64,000 nt of DNA from Antilocapra americana (lineage: Eukaryota > Chordata > Mammalia > Artiodactyla > Antilocapridae), in contig ML661885.1 of NCBI GenBank assembly GCA_007570785.1, forward strand, positions 36,680,004 through 36,744,003. The letters run 5' to 3'. The position numbers and the translations under genes were made by a program. Shown here in pieces: positions 63,783 to 64,000 of this stretch (positions within the stretch are counted from its first letter, which is position 1; each line of letters opens with the position of its first letter). The notes under the pieces are model-generated. The model saw only the letters and a list, made by a program, of their open reading frames with translations. It was not told where the DNA came from and searched no databases.

Positions 63783-64000
63783 CTTTTTTTTAATTAATTA
63801 ATTTATTTTAATTGGAGGCTAATTACTTTACAATATTGTGTTGATTTTTGCTAAACATTGACATAGATAAGCCACGGGTGCACATGTGTGAACCCCGCTC
63901 CCACTTCCTTCCCCACCCCATCCCTCTGGATTGTCCCAGAGCACCAGCTTTGAGTGCCCTGCTTCATGCATTGAGTTGCACTGGTCATCTATTTTGCATA
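63783..64000 (-). mobile_element. L1-BT-type 3' end, cut by the window edge
   Basis: Antisense from the tail ('ttctttttttaattaattaat', 'ttggaggctaattactttacaatattgtg') through 'gattgtcccagagcaccagctttgagtgccc' to 'ctggtcatctattttgcata'. The element continues beyond the end. Confidence 0.93.

Noticed and set aside
1..64000. CRISPR array, operon, phage or plasmid features
   Set aside because: Repeats are dispersed SINEs with variable spacing, and the sequence is a vertebrate interspersed-repeat landscape.

Overview
This window is mammalian nuclear DNA from a ruminant, most likely a bovid. The diagnosis rests on repeats. About 30 tRNA-headed Bov-tA/Bov-A SINE copies, six BovB (RTE-clade) LINE fragments, L1-BT-type 3' ends and CHR-type SINEs occur together only in ruminant genomes. 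Cattle, sheep, goat and bison cannot be told apart by eye. Nothing prokaryotic, plasmid or viral-episomal is present, so operons, ribosome binding sites and CRISPR arrays do not apply.

No host protein-coding exon can be called with confidence. The window reads as an intergenic or deep intronic, repeat-rich interval. Most long open frames are shadows of SINEs (both strands of Bov-tA stay open for 60-100 codons), of BovB reverse transcriptase relics, or of simple repeats. The best coding relic is a BovB reverse-transcriptase C-terminal half at 47.6-48.5 kb, with a YADD catalytic box and one frameshift. Weak coding or exon candidates are given at 4.1-4.5, 5.6-5.9, 30.0-30.2 and 56.7-56.9 kb.

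Layout. 0-6.7 kb: ancient L2 and old L1 3' ends invaded by Bov-tA, an unassigned GC-rich block, and a GCAC/CA microsatellite. 6.7-18.1 kb: MIR and L2 scraps, three solo-LTR-like blocks (9.58-10.18, 11.36-11.78, 17.62-18.07 kb), another old LTR-like block (13.6-14.1 kb) and two BovB pieces. 18-25 kb: MIRs and two long L2 segments. 25.25-29.25 kb: the poorest in young repeats, with a cluster of homeodomain-like and E-box motifs near 26.1-26.8 kb that resembles a conserved regulatory element. 29-38.6 kb: BovB tails, L2 (the 36.7-37.9 kb copy is the longest), MER5A-like DNA transposon and a second enhancer-like block at 32.6-33.4 kb. 38-50 kb: nested SINEs, degenerate TG/TA minisatellite, old LTR-like repeats and the BovB relic inside a MIR. 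50-58 kb: L2, L1-BT 3' ends, a Bov-tA split by an L1, and purine- and pyrimidine-rich tracts. 58-64 kb: CHR SINE, paired 42-bp repeats around a SINE, an AT-rich unique block, TA/TG satellites each hit by a Bov-tA, a GGAT microsatellite and an L1 3' end cut by the window edge.

The elements form a readable history. MIR and L2 are oldest and are interrupted by L1, CHR, BovB and Bov-tA. Several young insertions keep exact 7-13 bp target-site duplications, which date them relative to their hosts. Family names come from recognising consensus wording by eye, not from a search, and boundaries are good to about 5-20 bp unless target-site duplications are given.
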